Assembly (NCBI GenBank): GCA_019637155.1 | Contig: JAHBWE010000009.1 | Coordinates: 248,001 to 312,000, forward strand | Direction of reading: 5' to 3' | DNA from: Labilithrix sp. | GTDB taxonomy: Bacteria; Myxococcota_A; Polyangia; Polyangiales; Polyangiaceae | Length of the DNA stretch: 64,000 nucleotides | Part shown: positions 33,303 to 41,470 of the stretch, in pieces | How the letters are laid out: each line of letters starts with the position of its first letter | How positions within the stretch are numbered: position 1 is the stretch's first letter | Program-made: the position numbers and the translations under genes | The notes under the pieces: generated by a model | What the model saw: only the letters and a program-made list of their open reading frames with translations | Databases searched by the model: none | What the model was told of the DNA's origin: nothing

Positions 33303-35189
33303 ATGAAGAGCCGGCTTGACGCGGTGCTCCGATCGATTTCGGCCCTGATTCCTGCGGTCCTCGCGGCGCTCGGGGCGACGTCGACCGCCCTCGCGGCCCA
33401 CGACGACGGGGTCGTCCGCGCGGTGGGCGCCGGCCCGACCGGCCTCTTCCGCGCGCTCGATCTCCTCGTCGCGGCCCCTGCTCTCTTGCTCCCGTTCGGC
33501 ACGCGCGCCTTCCGCGCGGGCCTCGCCGGCGCGTTCGTCACCGCGGTGGCGGGCTGGATCGCCTTCGGCCTCGCGCGCGACCTCGTCTGCGCCGCGGTGC
33601 CGGCGGTGCTCCGCAACACGAGCGACAAGAAGAGCGAGCGCCTCATGAGCGCGGTGAGCGCGGTCGCCGTCCTCACCGCGCTGCTTTCCCCGATCTGGCA
33701 AACCGAAGCGGCGGCCCCTGGCGGCGCGACGACGGGCGCGCTCCTCGTCCTCCTCACCCTCCACGTCGCATGCACGACCGCCTCCCGCCCCCGCAGCCGC
33801 CGCGGAGCCGCGGGGGTCGCGGGCGACGCTGATTCCGTACTGATTGGTACAGAACCCGATTCGGTGGGGCCCGGTCGAGCGACCGATTCTGTACTGATGG
33901 GTACAGAAGGTGCGGGCGTGCTGCCGGCGATGGCGTTTCTGGTTGGCCTCGCGGCGAGCTACGAGCCGCTCGTGCTCGCGGCGGCGGGGCTCGCGTGCGT
34001 GCCGGCGATCGCGCTCGCTTGGCGGAGCGTGACGCGTCACGCGCTGGTCCACGCGGCGGTGATGTTCGCGCTCGGCCTCGTGCCGTTCGCGATCGCGATC
34101 GCGCTCGGGCAGCGGCCGCCGGAGGTCGCGCTGCTGCGGCCCGCGCTCGAGCTCGGCGGGACGACGGCGCCGCTCGCCTTCGCGGCGAACGAGATCGGTT
34201 GGGTCGCGATCGGCGCCGCCGCGCTCGGGCTCGCGCTCGCGTGCACGCGGCCTGCGGCGTGGCCCTTGGTCCTCGTCGTCGCGGTCGGCGCCGTCGCGCT
34301 CGCGCTCCACGCGCGCTCGGGCCCGAGCCGCTACGCGCCGGTGCTCCTCGCCGCGCTATGTGCGCTCTACATCCTTGCCGCGACCGCGCTCGCCGTCGTC
34401 GTGCTCGCGATCGCGCGCGCGCGCGTGCCGTTCGCGGAGGCGAGCGCGGCGCTCGTCGTCGTCCTCGAGCTGGTGCTGCCGGTGCGCGCGGCGGACGAGA
34501 CCGCGAGCCGCCGCGACGCGCGCGCCGCGCACGCGGCGGCGATCTGGAACGACGTCGCGTGGGGCCCCGCCGCGCCGGCCGCGATCGTGCTCGTGCACGA
34601 CCGCGTGACGATGGGGCGGATCGCGGCCGCGCGCGCGACCGGCGACTTTCGCGCCGACCTCGTCGTCGTCCCCGCGTACGACGTGCAGAGCCGCGCCGGC
34701 GAGCGGGCCCTCCTCGCGGAGCCGAAGCTCGCGCCGCTCTATCGCGACATGGCGCTCGGCGTGCCGCCGGAGGAGCTCTCGCTCGCGCAGCTCGGATCGC
34801 AGCGCCCCGTCTACGCGTGCTTCGATCCGAAGTGGGACCGCGTGCTCTCGCGCCACCTCGTCCCGACCGGCCTCACCGCCCGCTTCGAGCCGGAGCCGCG
34901 CGGCGCGAGCGATCGCAAGCGCGCGCTCGATCAGCTCGCCGCGACGAAGGACCGGCTCGTCCGGATCACGGTGGCGAGGAAGGACCCGGAGCTCGCGGCC
35001 GCGACGGCGCAGCTCCTCCGCGCCCGCGCGGTCGGCATGGGCGCGACCGGCGAGCGCGACGTCCTCGCGCACTCCCTCGACGACCTCCGCGCCTTCGCGC
35101 CCGACGACCCGATCGGCAGCACCTTGGTCCGCCGCACCGTCACGACGAGGGGCGCGATCGACGTCCGCGATCTGAAGCCGTACCTCTGA
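33303..35189 (+). CDS. Polytopic membrane protein with C-terminal soluble domain; contains in-frame palindromes
   Basis: 628 residues. The first 420 hold about eight hydrophobic segments; the last 200 form a soluble domain (IVLVHDRVTMGRIAAARATG, VYACFDPKWDRVLSRHL). The topology resembles GT39-like or DUF2723-like glycosyltransferases with a C-terminal extracytoplasmic part. I see no clear catalytic D/E motif, so the call stays general. Between two membrane segments, residues 177-202 carry DSVLIGTE and DSVLMGTE, 18 codons apart. These are encoded by two copies of a palindrome that look out of place in composition and in charge. The ATG at 33303 has AspS running divergently 77 bases away. Confidence 0.7.
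   Translation: MKSRLDAVLRSISALIPAVLAALGATSTALAAHDDGVVRAVGAGPTGLFRALDLLVAAPALLLPFGTRAFRAGLAGAFVTAVAGWIAFGLARDLVCAAVPAVLRNTSDKKSERLMSAVSAVAVLTALLSPIWQTEAAAPGGATTGALLVLLTLHVACTTASRPRSRRGAAGVAGDADSVLIGTEPDSVGPGRATDSVLMGTEGAGVLPAMAFLVGLAASYEPLVLAAAGLACVPAIALAWRSVTRHALVHAAVMFALGLVPFAIAIALGQRPPEVALLRPALELGGTTAPLAFAANEIGWVAIGAAALGLALACTRPAAWPLVLVVAVGAVALALHARSGPSRYAPVLLAALCALYILAATALAVVVLAIARARVPFAEASAALVVVLELVLPVRAADETASRRDARAAHAAAIWNDVAWGPAAPAAIVLVHDRVTMGRIAAARATGDFRADLVVVPAYDVQSRAGERALLAEPKLAPLYRDMALGVPPEELSLAQLGSQRPVYACFDPKWDRVLSRHLVPTGLTARFEPEPRGASDRKRALDQLAATKDRLVRITVARKDPELAAATAQLLRARAVGMGATGERDVLAHSLDDLRAFAPDDPIGSTLVRRTVTTRGAIDVRDLKPYL
33831..33908. repeat. Two copies of a GTAC palindromic element, in frame inside a gene
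   Basis: Copy 1 is TTCCGTAC-TGATTG-GTACAGAA (33833-33854), copy 2 is TTCTGTAC-TGATGG-GTACAGAA (33887-33908). Copy 2 has perfect 8-base arms. Both are preceded by GA, giving GATTCNGTACTGAT, and lie 54 bases (18 codons) apart, so both encode DSVLxGTE. They are much less GC-rich than flanking codons. A third partial GATTCGG word lies between them. Confidence 0.8.
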
Positions 35190-35359
35190 CGCGAATCCGC
35201 GCCGAGATGCTCGATCCGATCAGGGTGGGTGTGCGGAGTGGGTCGATCCGTCGGGCGGGTCGAGCGCGTCGGGCGCGTGGAGGGCCCGGATTTGCGCGGC
35301 ATTGTCGAGATCACCCTCGTTGGAACGTGACCTGCACCAATGTGGGTGGAGGTGATGAA

Positions 35360-35821
35360 ATGATGAAGGCGATGGTCCTTGGCTTGGCGGTTCTTCTTGG
35401 TGCGTGCGCGGCGCAGGCGGACGGGACGGCGTCGGAAGAGTCGAACGTCAGCGCGGCGGCGGCGACGGAGGGTGGTCGCTCGATCGCGGCGTGCAACGGG
35501 AGCAAGCGCTGCGAGCATGCGCTCGTGCTGAGCGCGCTGTTCGCGAGCGAGCTGCGTCTCGTGGACCCCTATCCCGAGCAGAACGCGGAGAAGCCGCTCG
35601 CGCGCGAGGTCGCGGCGGAGTGGCTCGCGATGGAGAACGACGGCCGCATCCGCCTCGAGATCGTGCCGATCGCGAACGGCCGGCACGAGGTGTTCGTGGG
35701 GCTCGCGTCCGGTCACGAGACGAACGAGGACGAGGGCGACGCCGCGGCGATGCTCTTCAAGTTCACGCTCGACGGCAGCCGCATCGTCGAGTCCGAGGTC
35801 GTCGGCCACTTCGCCGGCTGA
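35360..35821 (+). CDS. Small lipoprotein
   Basis: 153 residues from ATG 35360 (the next codon is also ATG). GGAGGTGATGAA just upstream is an ideal ribosome site. The signal peptide MMKAMVLGLAVLLGAC ends in a lipobox LGAC. The mature domain of about 135 residues has two Cys (AACNGSKRCEHALVLSALF) and a beta-rich C-terminus (GRIRLEIVPIANGRHEVFVG). The 170 bases upstream are free of genes and probably hold the promoter. Family unknown. Confidence 0.7.
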   Translation: MMKAMVLGLAVLLGACAAQADGTASEESNVSAAAATEGGRSIAACNGSKRCEHALVLSALFASELRLVDPYPEQNAEKPLAREVAAEWLAMENDGRIRLEIVPIANGRHEVFVGLASGHETNEDEGDAAAMLFKFTLDGSRIVESEVVGHFAG

Positions 35822-35829
35822 CGCCCGGA

Positions 35830-36342
35830 TCAGAACGCGTAGCCGACCACGAGATCGAGCGCGGGGAAGAAGCCGCGGAACGAGTCACGGCGGGCGCCGA
35901 CCGGCACCTCGTACGCGAGCCACTGCAGCCCGCCGCCGACGCGCACGTTGACGTGGTCGGCGAAGAGCCACGACCACCCCGCGAAGGCGCCCGTCGAGTA
36001 GCCCCACGCGCGCTCGGCGCCCGGCTCGTCGACGGTGACGCGATCGACGCGCAGGAACGGCGCGACGTAGAGGCCGCGCGGCGCGTCGTGGGTGAAGAAC
36101 CACGTCGCGCGCACGCCGCCGCCGAGGCCGGAGAGGTTCGGCTTGTCGACCGCGGGTCCGAACCACGTCCCGAAGACGTGACCCGTAACTTGAAACGCGA
36201 GCTGGCGCTCGAACGTGCGCTCGAACGCGAGGCCCACCACCGCGAGCCCGAGATCGAGCAGCACCGCGTTCTTCGGCTGCGCCTGCGGCTGCGGCGTCTC
36301 GGCGTGGAGGGCGGCCTCGGGCACGGCGAAGAGCGGCAGCAC
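35830..36342 (-). CDS. Outer-membrane beta-barrel-like protein
   Basis: 170 residues from the GTG at 36340-36342. A short, poor signal region (LPLFAVPEAALHAE) is followed by alternating aromatic/hydrophobic strands: NAVLLDLGLAVVGLAFERTF, GGGVRATWFFTHDAPRGLYV, HVNVRVGGGLQWLAYEV. The C-terminus is LDLVVGYAF, an outer-membrane insertion signature ending in Phe. Small eight-strand barrels of this kind are common and mostly of unknown role. The gene is divergent from the RMD1 gene with 23 bases between starts. An ATG slightly upstream is out of frame. Confidence 0.65.
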   Translation of the reverse strand: MLPLFAVPEAALHAETPQPQAQPKNAVLLDLGLAVVGLAFERTFERQLAFQVTGHVFGTWFGPAVDKPNLSGLGGGVRATWFFTHDAPRGLYVAPFLRVDRVTVDEPGAERAWGYSTGAFAGWSWLFADHVNVRVGGGLQWLAYEVPVGARRDSFRGFFPALDLVVGYAF

Positions 36343-36365
36343 GCGAACGACGGTAGCATCGCGGC

Positions 36366-37457
36366 GTGAGCGAAGGTCCGGCGATCGTTCGAGGCGCGAT
36401 CCTCGCGTATCGCGTGTTCGACGCGGGCGAGCAGATCGCGCTCGACGTCGCGGAGAAGCTCGTCCCCGGCGGCAAGCGCCTCGAGCTCGCGAGCACGCTC
36501 GCGGAGGGCCTCGTCATCGCGGTGCGCCCGCTCGAGATCGCGCTCGCCGAGTGCGAGATCGCGGTGCCGGGGATCGAGGGGCCGGTCCGGGCGCGCTGCT
36601 CGGCGCGCGTGTTCGACTTCGGGGCCGTGTCGGTCCTCTACGAGATCGCGATCGAGCCCGGCACCACCGTCGCCGCGCTCACGCCGATCTGCGACGCGCT
36701 CTACGACGCGCCCGAGCTCGACGCCCACGGCGCGGAGCATCGCGACGAGATCGTGAAGCTCCTCGGCCCCGCGATCGAGAAGGCGCACGCGTGGCGCGAG
36801 GCGGAGAGCTACACGATCGTCTTCGCGGAGGAGCTGCGCGGCTGCACGGTCGAGACGCTCGTGCGGTCGGAGGCGGTCGCGAAGCTCCTCCTCGGCGAGA
36901 GGAGCGAGCGCGCGCTCGCGGACTCGGCGCGCGAGGACGTGCTGAAGACCGCGTTCTCGTACCTCGCCGACGACCTCGTCATCGTCGACTGGAACAGCGC
37001 GCTCGTCGTCGAGCCGGGCGGCTCGCGCGTGGTGCCGCGTGTCCTCGAGCTCGCGACGTGCCAGCTCCTCGAGTTCCGCTACTACGACGGCCTCCTCGAT
37101 CGCGAGCTCGCGAAGGTCTACGACGACGTGGAGCGCTCGCCGCGCATCCTCAAGAGCCCCTTCAGCGCGCTCACGCGGCAGGTCCTCCGTCGCTACATGG
37201 AGCTCACCGAGTTCACCGAGCGCGTCGACAACGCGATCAAGTCGGTCGGCGACTTCTACCTCGCGCGCGTCTACACCGCCGCGCTCGGACGCTTCCGGAT
37301 CCCGGAGTGGCGCGAGTCGGTGGAGTCGAAGCTGGGCCTCGTCGGCCGCGTCTACGAGCTGCTCAAGGGCGAGGTCGAGGTCTCGCGCACGCAGATCCTC
37401 GAGATCATCGTCATCGTGCTGATCGCGCTCGAGGTCGTCAATTCGCTCCGGCACTGA
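36366..37457 (+). CDS. RMD1/YagE (DUF155) family protein
   Basis: 363 residues from the GTG at 36366. The body matches the DUF155 pattern: variable N-terminus, central VFDFGAVSVLYEI, the conserved helical core (QLLEFRYYDGLLDRELAKVY, RYMELTEFTERVDNAIKSVG, DFYLARVYTAALGRFRIPEW) and one C-terminal membrane helix (ILEIIVIVLIALEVVNSL). Eukaryotic relatives (Rmd1, Rmd8, RMND1) are mitochondrial or membrane proteins linked to translation and organelle positioning. The bacterial role is unknown. It is tail-anchored with most of the protein in the cytosol. Confidence 0.82.
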   Translation: MSEGPAIVRGAILAYRVFDAGEQIALDVAEKLVPGGKRLELASTLAEGLVIAVRPLEIALAECEIAVPGIEGPVRARCSARVFDFGAVSVLYEIAIEPGTTVAALTPICDALYDAPELDAHGAEHRDEIVKLLGPAIEKAHAWREAESYTIVFAEELRGCTVETLVRSEAVAKLLLGERSERALADSAREDVLKTAFSYLADDLVIVDWNSALVVEPGGSRVVPRVLELATCQLLEFRYYDGLLDRELAKVYDDVERSPRILKSPFSALTRQVLRRYMELTEFTERVDNAIKSVGDFYLARVYTAALGRFRIPEWRESVESKLGLVGRVYELLKGEVEVSRTQILEIIVIVLIALEVVNSLRH

Positions 37458-37515
37458 GTCTTCAACACAGGGGGCTCCGCCCTGCGAGGGCGCCTCCTCC
37501 GCCGCTGCTCGGCCG

Positions 37516-38328
37516 TCACTTCCCGGGCTTGCACCAGCCGTTCATCGAGGCGCTGCACAGCGGATCGCCGGCCGGGCACGCGCATTCGGGCTGCGTCGCA
37601 GGCGGCGGCGCGCCCGCGGTCGTGTACGTCTTGTGCAGCGTCTCGCACGCGCGCGCGGCCGACGTCGTGACGTTGTCGCTCTTCGCGCGCTGCACGCAGA
37701 GGTTGGCGAGCGTGAGCCCCTCGCCGCGCCAGCGCTTCGCGGGTCCTTGCACCACGTCCTCGAACGTGAGCGCGATCTTTCCGTTCGTTCGATAGGAGGC
37801 GGGCGTCTTCGTGAGGCCGAGCTCGTCGAGCTTCTGCGACCAGCGGAGAAGCATCGTCGAGATCTCGTCGAGCACCTCGATCCGCTGCTCGCTCGTCGCG
37901 TCCGGCGCGTAATACGCGGCGGCGGAGCGGCGGTTCAGCTGCTCGAGGAGCATGTTCACGTGCTGGAACTCGCTCGCCGCCGGCACGCCGCTCGTCGACG
38001 TGAAGACCGGCGTCGCCGCGGCGACGTACGCCGCCCGCGCGTCGCGCATGTTCTTGATCGCGTCGGCCCATTTCTGATCGTGCCGAAACGTCGCCGACCA
38101 GGCCCCGTTGAGCATCGTGCTCGGATCGTCCTTCGGCGCATCCGCCGCGGAAGCGGGAGCGGGAGCGGGGCCGGGGCCGGGCTCCGTCGCGGTCGCGCCC
38201 TCCTCGCCCTCGTCGGGCTGCGGCGGCTGCTCCGGCATCGCGACGGCGGCGGGATCGACGGGCCGCGGCGTCGGCGCACACGCGGCGAGCCCGAACACGA
38301 AGACGGAAGCGCGGATGAGGGGACGCAT
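37516..38328 (-). CDS. Lipoprotein with helical domain and Cys-rich tail
   Basis: 270 residues from the ATG at 38326-38328. Signal peptide MRPLIRASVFVFGLAAC has lipobox LAAC. A Pro/Glu/Ala linker to about 65 is followed by a helical domain (KWADAIKNMRDARAAYVAAA, FQHVNMLLEQLNRRSAAAYY, EQRIEVLDEISTMLLRW). The C-terminal tail has five Cys (ECACPAGDPLCSASMNGWC). Convergent with the RMD1 gene. No family recognised. Confidence 0.7.
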   Translation of the reverse strand: MRPLIRASVFVFGLAACAPTPRPVDPAAVAMPEQPPQPDEGEEGATATEPGPGPAPAPASAADAPKDDPSTMLNGAWSATFRHDQKWADAIKNMRDARAAYVAAATPVFTSTSGVPAASEFQHVNMLLEQLNRRSAAAYYAPDATSEQRIEVLDEISTMLLRWSQKLDELGLTKTPASYRTNGKIALTFEDVVQGPAKRWRGEGLTLANLCVQRAKSDNVTTSAARACETLHKTYTTAGAPPPATQPECACPAGDPLCSASMNGWCKPGK

Positions 38329-38407
38329 GACTCGTGCAGACACAGTGGCCCCGGTCGAGCTTTGGTTCCCACCGAAGTGAAGAGCGCGCGTGATAGCTTC
38401 GGGGGCG

Positions 38408-39775
38408 ATGGACGTCGCCGCGCTGAAGCAGAAGTTCGACGAGCTGGGGATCAAGAAGGTCAAGGTCGGCGGCTTCGACCTCGACGGCGTCCTCCGCGGG
38501 AAATACGTCGCGCTCGACAAGTTCTGGAGCGTGCTCGAGCCCGGCTTCGGCTTCTGCGACGTCATCTTCGGTTGGGACATCGCCGACGTCCTGTACGACA
38601 ACGCGAAGGTCACCGGCTGGCACTCGGGCTACCCCGACACGCACGCGATGATCGACGCGAGCACCTTCCGCGTCCTCCCCGCGGAACTCGACACAGCAGC
38701 TTTTATCGTTGACTTCGTCGAAAAAGACCCGAGCGCCCCCGGCGGCCATCGCCCCCACCCCGCGTGTCCGCGCGCGCTCCTGAAGACGGTGCTCGCGCGC
38801 GCGAAGGAGCGAGGCTTCACCGCGACGGTCGGCGTCGAGCTCGAGTTCTGGGTCTTCAAGGAGACGCCCGAGACGCTGCAGGAGAAGGGCTTCCGCGAGC
38901 TGACGCCGATCTCGCCCGGCATGTTCGGCTACTCGTGGCTGCGCGAGGAGCAGAACCGCGCCTTTTGCCACGCGATCCTCGACGAGATGAAGGCGTTCGA
39001 CGTCGAGCTCGAGGCGCTCCACACCGAGACGGGGCCGGGCGTGTACGAGGTCGCGATCAAGTACGACGAGGCGCTGCGCGCCGCGGACAAGGCGGCGCTC
39101 TTCAAGACGCAGCTGAAGAGCCTCGCGTCGCGGCACGGGCTCGCGGTCACGTTCATGGCGAAGTGGAGCCACGACCTCCCCGGCTCGAGCGGCCACCTCC
39201 ACCAGGCGCTCTGGAACGCGCAGAAGAAGAACGTGTTTTACGACGAGGCCGGCGCGCACCAGCTCTCGAAGATCGCGCGGCACTACGTCGGCGGGCAGGT
39301 CGATCTGATGCCCGAGCTGACCGCGCTCTACTCCCCGACCGTGAACGCGTACAAGCGCTACGTGCCCGGCGTGTGGGCGCCGCTCAACGCGTCGTGGGGC
39401 ATCGAGAACCGCACGACCGCGATCCGCGTCATCCCCGGCGGCCCGTCGTCGACGCGCATCGAGTATCGGCAGACCGCGGCCGACATCAATCCATACGTCG
39501 CGATCGCGACCTGCCTCGCGGCCGGCCTCTGGGGGATCGAGAACGAGATCGAGCCGCCCGCGGTCGCGGAGGGCGACGCGAGCGCGAACAAGGAGCGCCG
39601 CCTCCCGCGCACGCTGCGCGAGGCGACCGACTGGCTCGACGAGAGCAAGCGCGCCCGCGACATCCTCGGCGAAGCCTTCGTCGATCACTACGTCCGCACC
39701 CGCGACTGGGAGGTCCGCCAGTACGAGCGCGCGGTGACCGACTGGGAGCTCCGCCGCTACTTCGAGTCTGTTTAG
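38408..39775 (+). CDS. Glutamine synthetase-like ligase
   Basis: 455 residues from the ATG at 38408. Glutamine-synthetase fold signatures are present: N-terminal beta-grasp region (VKVGGFDLDGVLRGKYV), metal Glu pair GVELEFWVF, the H-L-H catalytic loop (GSSGHLHQAL), NRTTAIRVIP for ATP/glutamate, and IEYRQTAADINPYVAIA. The sequence is closer to the gamma-glutamyl-amide ligases (PuuA, GlnA3/A4-type) than to GlnA, judging by length and the diverged N-terminus. The adenylylation Tyr motif (NLY) of GlnA is not evident. The amine substrate is unknown. The stop codon forms the first base of hairpin B2. Confidence 0.83.
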   Translation: MDVAALKQKFDELGIKKVKVGGFDLDGVLRGKYVALDKFWSVLEPGFGFCDVIFGWDIADVLYDNAKVTGWHSGYPDTHAMIDASTFRVLPAELDTAAFIVDFVEKDPSAPGGHRPHPACPRALLKTVLARAKERGFTATVGVELEFWVFKETPETLQEKGFRELTPISPGMFGYSWLREEQNRAFCHAILDEMKAFDVELEALHTETGPGVYEVAIKYDEALRAADKAALFKTQLKSLASRHGLAVTFMAKWSHDLPGSSGHLHQALWNAQKKNVFYDEAGAHQLSKIARHYVGGQVDLMPELTALYSPTVNAYKRYVPGVWAPLNASWGIENRTTAIRVIPGGPSSTRIEYRQTAADINPYVAIATCLAAGLWGIENEIEPPAVAEGDASANKERRLPRTLREATDWLDESKRARDILGEAFVDHYVRTRDWEVRQYERAVTDWELRRYFESV

Positions 39776-39874
39776 CTCGAGAGGGCTCTGCCCTCTCGAG
39801 CTCTCCCGCTGGGGGTCGCTCCGCACGCGCTGCGCGCGCGCTCCGCCGCCCCCAGACCCCCGCGAGAGGGCTCG
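39775..39874. repeat. Family-B hairpin repeat, copy B2
   Basis: GCTCGAGAGGGC-TCT-GCCCTCTCGAGC (39775-39801) is a perfect 12-base-pair stem that starts on the last base of the stop codon. CTCTCCCGCTGGGGGTCGCT follows, then a GCGC-rich middle and CCCCGCGAGAGGG. Complemented, it equals B1 with about 50 extra bases inserted. There is no T-run. Confidence 0.7.
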
Positions 39875-39915
39875 ACTACGGAACGTGGGCGCGGCGTTGT
39901 AGCCTGAGGATTGAT

Positions 39916-40251
39916 ATGTCGACCGAGGATGCGAAGAAGTTTCTCGATGAGGTGAACGATGATGCTCGCCTGCGGGCGAGGCTCCTCGGCGCGGGGATGG
40001 GGGCGCAGTCGTGGGTGAGCGAGGCGGCGTCGAAGGGGTACGAGGTGACGGTCGACGAGCTTCGCGCGGTGGCGGAGGGGCTCGTCGGCAGGCCGATTTC
40101 GGCCGAGGCGCTCGCCGGTCAGCTGCGCAGCCTCTTCGAAGGGGAGCTCGGCGACGAGAGCCTCGACGCGGTCACGGGCGGCGCGGGCGTCCCCGCCCGC
40201 AAGCTACGAGTGCAGACGACCAAGCCGAGCGGAGGAGGGGGGAAGCCGTGA
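39916..40251 (+). CDS. Nif11-type RiPP precursor peptide with short core (P1)
   Basis: 111 residues. The leader (1-89) is Nif11-like: MSTEDAKKFLDEVNDDARLR, EAASKGYEVTVDELR, SLFEGELGDESLDAVTGG. The double Gly at 88-89 is the expected cleavage site. A 22-residue core follows, AGVPARKLRVQTTKPSGGGG-KP, basic and Gly/Thr/Pro-rich with no Cys. GAGGA lies five bases before the ATG. It aligns without gaps to precursor P2 over 91 residues (about 54 identical by hand count), which implies that the same enzymes process both. It converges on the P2 operon, and only 16 bases separate it from the last gene of that operon. Confidence 0.85.
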   Translation: MSTEDAKKFLDEVNDDARLRARLLGAGMGAQSWVSEAASKGYEVTVDELRAVAEGLVGRPISAEALAGQLRSLFEGELGDESLDAVTGGAGVPARKLRVQTTKPSGGGGKP

Positions 40252-40267
40252 GGGAGCGCGCGGTCCG

Positions 40268-41470
40268 TCACTCGCCGAAGAGCGCGGCGAAGCCAGGGGT
40301 CTCGCGCACGACACGAATGGCCTCGAGGAGCGCGTAGTCGTTCGCGACGCGATAGCCCTCGCGGGCGAGCGCGACCCGCACCGTACGGTGGTCGCGTTTC
40401 TTCGCGAGGAGCGCACGGCACAGCGCGATCGCGTCGGCGTTGAAGTCGAGCTTCTCGACGCCGCGGATGACGGTCTCGACCGGATCGCGCGAGGGGTAGC
40501 GGGCCGCGAGCAGATCGAGGATCGCTTGGCGGCTCGGCACCATCGCGAGCACCGCGAGGAGGAAGCGAGCTTCGTCGTCCGCTTCTTCGTGCCGGCGGTG
40601 CACGACGGTGCGCTCCTGCGCGCTCGCCTCGATCGCGCGGAGGAGCGGCTCGGCGTCGGCGCCGTGCGCGTCACGGGCGAGGCCGAGCAGCTTCGCGCGG
40701 AGCCGCGCGTCGCCGAAGCCTCCTTCACACCGAGCGAGGACCTCGTAGGTGGCGAGGAGGTCGCCGCGCATCAGCCGGGGGACCGCGCGCCAGAACGCGG
40801 CGACGTCGGTGTGCTGCAACATGCGGAGCAGCTCGAGGCGCTTGCGCAGCGTGGGACGCGCGTAGCTCGGATCGAACGCGACGCTCGGGCGCCGATGTTC
40901 GTATCGGGGCGCCGTCGTGTCGGCGAGCGTCCTCAGCACGATCGTCACGGTGGGGCGTTCGGTGGGGAAGGTCACCTGCGCGACGCGCTGTCCCTGCGCG
41001 ACCTCGCGGACGTCACCGCGAGAGAGGAGCTCGGCGCCCGTCAGCGAGAGATCTCCGAAGAGGAGCGAAGAGCTCACCCGTCGTTTCTCTTCGAAGCGGT
41101 AGCGCGTGTGGATGCCGCCGCCGGTGAAGACCTGGAACGCGCCGTGGAAGTCGACCTGGTGGACGGAGCGCGCGCGATCGGCCCAGAAGACGAGCTCGAC
41201 GACGAGGCCTTCGCCCCGCGCGATCGTGATCGGCGGCGGCGCGAAGGCGTCGTTCGATTCGACCTGGGGAGGGAGGTCGCCGTCGAGGACGAGGTCGACG
41301 AGGCGATCGAAGTCGAGCGCTTCGTGGATGCGCGCGGCCTCGAGGGCGGCGCGGGCGAGGGACGGAAAGGCGAGCTCGTCACGATGAACGGCCGCCCATT
41401 CGGCGCTCACGCGCCCCATGAGATCGCCGAACACGCTCCGGACGTCGGTCAACGCGTCACGTTGTACCAC
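40268..41470 (-). CDS. Cupin-like RiPP-cluster protein, family X (second copy)
   Basis: 400 residues from a GTG at 41468-41470, overlapping the 2OG-oxygenase stop by 14 bases. The central part (SVHQVDFHGAFQVFTGGGIH, then TRYRFEEKRRVSSS and ERPTVTIVLRT) reads like a beta-helix fold with two conserved His. The C-terminus is helical and ends NDYALLEAIRVVRETPGF. The protein at 46984-48174 shares all these blocks. The same two genes thus open and close the operon. I know no named family. A metal-dependent oxygenase or scaffold is possible. It has no signal peptide and is cytosolic like the other maturation enzymes. Confidence 0.7.
   Translation of the reverse strand: MVQRDALTDVRSVFGDLMGRVSAEWAAVHRDELAFPSLARAALEAARIHEALDFDRLVDLVLDGDLPPQVESNDAFAPPPITIARGEGLVVELVFWADRARSVHQVDFHGAFQVFTGGGIHTRYRFEEKRRVSSSLLFGDLSLTGAELLSRGDVREVAQGQRVAQVTFPTERPTVTIVLRTLADTTAPRYEHRRPSVAFDPSYARPTLRKRLELLRMLQHTDVAAFWRAVPRLMRGDLLATYEVLARCEGGFGDARLRAKLLGLARDAHGADAEPLLRAIEASAQERTVVHRRHEEADDEARFLLAVLAMVPSRQAILDLLAARYPSRDPVETVIRGVEKLDFNADAIALCRALLAKKRDHRTVRVALAREGYRVANDYALLEAIRVVRETPGFAALFGE

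Noticed and set aside
37461..37490. Possible extra family-A end (TTCAACACAGGGGGCTCCGCCCTG)
   Set aside because: Only a few bases match the family-A end word and the stem is four pairs; too weak to count as a copy.
39916..40251. Nitrogen-fixation gene because of the Nif11 name
   Set aside because: Nif11 here denotes the RiPP leader family; the GG site and enzyme context show a precursor peptide, and no nif gene is present.
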